Positions 6,256 through 7,220 of a DNA stretch of 7,220 bases are shown one piece after another; the stretch's first letter is position 1, and every line of letters starts with the position of its first letter. A program made the position numbers and the translations under genes. The DNA is from Syntrophomonadaceae bacterium. Its GTDB lineage: Bacteria; Bacillota; Syntrophomonadia; Syntrophomonadales; Syntrophomonadaceae. The notes under the pieces are model-generated. The model was given only the letters and a program-made list of their open reading frames with translations, had not been told where the DNA came from and made no database searches. The DNA is taken from assembly GCA_028686565.1 (NCBI GenBank), contig JAQUBU010000111.1:1-7220 (forward strand), read 5' to 3'.

Positions 6256-7044
6256 TTATTTTCCAATAAAATTTGCTTTTCTCTTGTTTACAAAAGCTCC
6301 CATTCCTTCTTTTTGGTCCTCGGTAGCAAAGCAAAGACCAAAAAGATCAGCTTCCAGGGTCATAGCGCGGTCAATATCAGTTTGCATACCTTCATTGACA
6401 GCAACTTTGCAAAATCTTACTGCCAGCTGGCCCCGCAGGGAAATCTTGCGGGCAATTTTCATAGCATAATCCATCAGTTCTTCAGCAGGTACTATATAAT
6501 TAACCAAGCCAATTCTTAAGGCTTCATCAGCATCAATAACATCTCCGGTATAAATAAGCTGTTTAGCCATTCCGGTTCCTACCAGCCGGGGCAGTCGCTG
6601 GGTTCCGCCAAAACCAGGAGTAACTCCGAGACCTACCTCCGGTTGGCCGAATTTGCTTTTATCAGAAGATATACGGAAATCACAAGCCATAGCCAGTTCA
6701 CAGCCTCCACCCAGGCAAAAACCATCGATAACAGCTATAGCCGGTTTTTCCATGGACTCCAGCAAACGAAATACGCCCTGTCCCAAAAGTCCGAATTCGC
6801 GGCCCTGAATAGCATTGATATCCAGCATAAAAGTAATATCTGCCCCGGCCACAAAAGCTTTGCCGCCAGTCCCGCTTACTATGAGGACATCAATGTCATT
6901 ATCATCTCTGACATCCTCGACAGCAGCTTTGATCTCCAGCAAAGTATCCTGGTTGAGGGCATTCAAAGCTTTGGGACGATTAATCAAGAGGCTTGCAATT
7001 CGATCTTTTTTCTCCAAAAGAATGTTTTTATAATCCATCTTCAT
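6256..7044 (-). CDS. crt: Enoyl-CoA hydratase / crotonase
   Basis: The 262-residue protein is a standard crotonase. It has the oxyanion-hole motif AGADI at 66-70, the signature around IDGFCLGGGCELAMA at 106-120, and both catalytic glutamates: Glu116 (in GGGCELAM) and Glu136 (in FGQPEVGLG), matching Glu144 and Glu164 of rat mitochondrial hydratase. It adds water to crotonyl-CoA to give 3-hydroxybutyryl-CoA, or runs in reverse, as a cytoplasmic hexamer in this family. It lies between the hydroxybutyryl-CoA dehydrogenase and acyl-CoA dehydrogenase genes, as expected for consecutive pathway steps. The start is ambiguous: the first ATG (7044) is only one base after AGGGGAG, whereas the ATG of codon 3 (7038) is seven bases after it, a better spacing, so the protein may start at Met3 (260 residues). 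With both glutamates present it is a hydratase rather than an isomerase or decarboxylase relative. Confidence 0.95.
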   Translation of the reverse strand: MKMDYKNILLEKKDRIASLLINRPKALNALNQDTLLEIKAAVEDVRDDNDIDVLIVSGTGGKAFVAGADITFMLDINAIQGREFGLLGQGVFRLLESMEKPAIAVIDGFCLGGGCELAMACDFRISSDKSKFGQPEVGLGVTPGFGGTQRLPRLVGTGMAKQLIYTGDVIDADEALRIGLVNYIVPAEELMDYAMKIARKISLRGQLAVRFCKVAVNEGMQTDIDRAMTLEADLFGLCFATEDQKEGMGAFVNKRKANFIGK

Positions 7045-7075
7045 TCTCCCCTGTCTTCCAATTAATCGTTAAGCA

Positions 7076-7220
7076 CTATTTACTGTAATTGTATATACCC
7101 TTGCCAGTTTTACGGCCCAGCCATCCAGCCTGCACATATTGCTTCAGCAAGGGAGATGGCCGGTATTTCGGATCTCCATAACCAGTGTACATAACATTAA
7201 GGATGGAAAGAATGGTGTCC
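7076..7220 (-). CDS. hbd: 3-hydroxybutyryl-CoA dehydrogenase, C-terminal end (5' part outside window)
   Basis: The last 47 codons and a TAG stop are present; the rest lies beyond the right edge. The residues include GDPKYRPSPLL and AGWLGRKTGKGIYNY, the typical C-terminal end of bacterial 3-hydroxybutyryl-CoA dehydrogenases of about 280 residues. The enzyme oxidises 3-hydroxybutyryl-CoA to acetoacetyl-CoA with NAD(P), or the reverse. The NAD-binding domain and catalytic His/Glu are not in view, so cofactor preference cannot be judged. The stop is 31 bases before the first ATG of the hydratase gene, with no terminator in between, so the two are probably co-transcribed. A longer-chain 3-hydroxyacyl-CoA dehydrogenase is the main alternative. 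Confidence 0.9.
   Translation of the reverse strand, partial: DTILSILNVMYTGYGDPKYRPSPLLKQYVQAGWLGRKTGKGIYNYSK

Noticed and set aside
6643..7065. Plus-strand open frame of 140 codons
   Set aside because: It is antisense to the hydratase gene with no plausible start signal; the minus-strand frame carries the catalytic motifs.
1..7220. CRISPR array, insertion sequence, tRNA, rRNA or phage/defence genes
   Set aside because: I found no regularly spaced repeats, transposase motifs, tRNA-like folds or defence domains; nearly all sequence is accounted for by metabolic genes and three gaps under 300 bases.

Overview
All seven genes lie on the minus strand, so they read from the right edge of the window to the left. 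Ribosome-binding sites are strong (AGGAGG type), one gene starts with TTG, base composition is moderate (roughly mid-40s % GC by eye, not counted), and a U-tailed hairpin terminator is present. Together these suggest an anaerobic Firmicute. The gene content (short-chain beta-oxidation enzymes plus a glutaconate-CoA-transferase-type enzyme plus an iron-sulfur flavoprotein) fits a butyrate-type fermenter or a fatty-acid-oxidising syntroph such as Syntrophomonadaceae. The taxon is an inference, because no marker gene is present.

Right part, 5093-7220: the tail of a 3-hydroxybutyryl-CoA dehydrogenase gene (hbd), then a crotonase/enoyl-CoA hydratase, then a short-chain acyl-CoA dehydrogenase. The three are closely spaced and are probably one operon. 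They interconvert butyryl-CoA, crotonyl-CoA, 3-hydroxybutyryl-CoA and acetoacetyl-CoA. No electron-transfer flavoprotein or thiolase gene lies in the window.

Middle part, 3103-4893: after a 199-base AT-rich gap holding a perfect palindrome and a pair of inverted repeats, two abutting genes encode the A and B subunits of a glutaconate-CoA-transferase-like enzyme, with the catalytic glutamate preserved. A clear intrinsic terminator at 3042-3077 ends this unit.

Left part, 1-2824: a metallo-beta-lactamase-fold hydrolase with a complete two-metal site, preceded by a leader with two hairpins, and then a large FMN/4Fe-4S/FAD flavoprotein of the 2,4-dienoyl-CoA reductase/2-enoate reductase/trimethylamine dehydrogenase family, cut by the left edge. 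Each has its own possible promoter.

Working model (inference): the CoA-transferase moves CoA onto or off a short carboxylic acid, and the beta-oxidation enzymes process the acyl-CoA. The hydrolase and the flavoprotein may be accessory enzymes for thioester turnover or for reducing unsaturated intermediates. I see no mobile element, CRISPR array, RNA gene or defence system. The window looks like a metabolic locus with some uncharacterised accessory parts, not a clearly new system.
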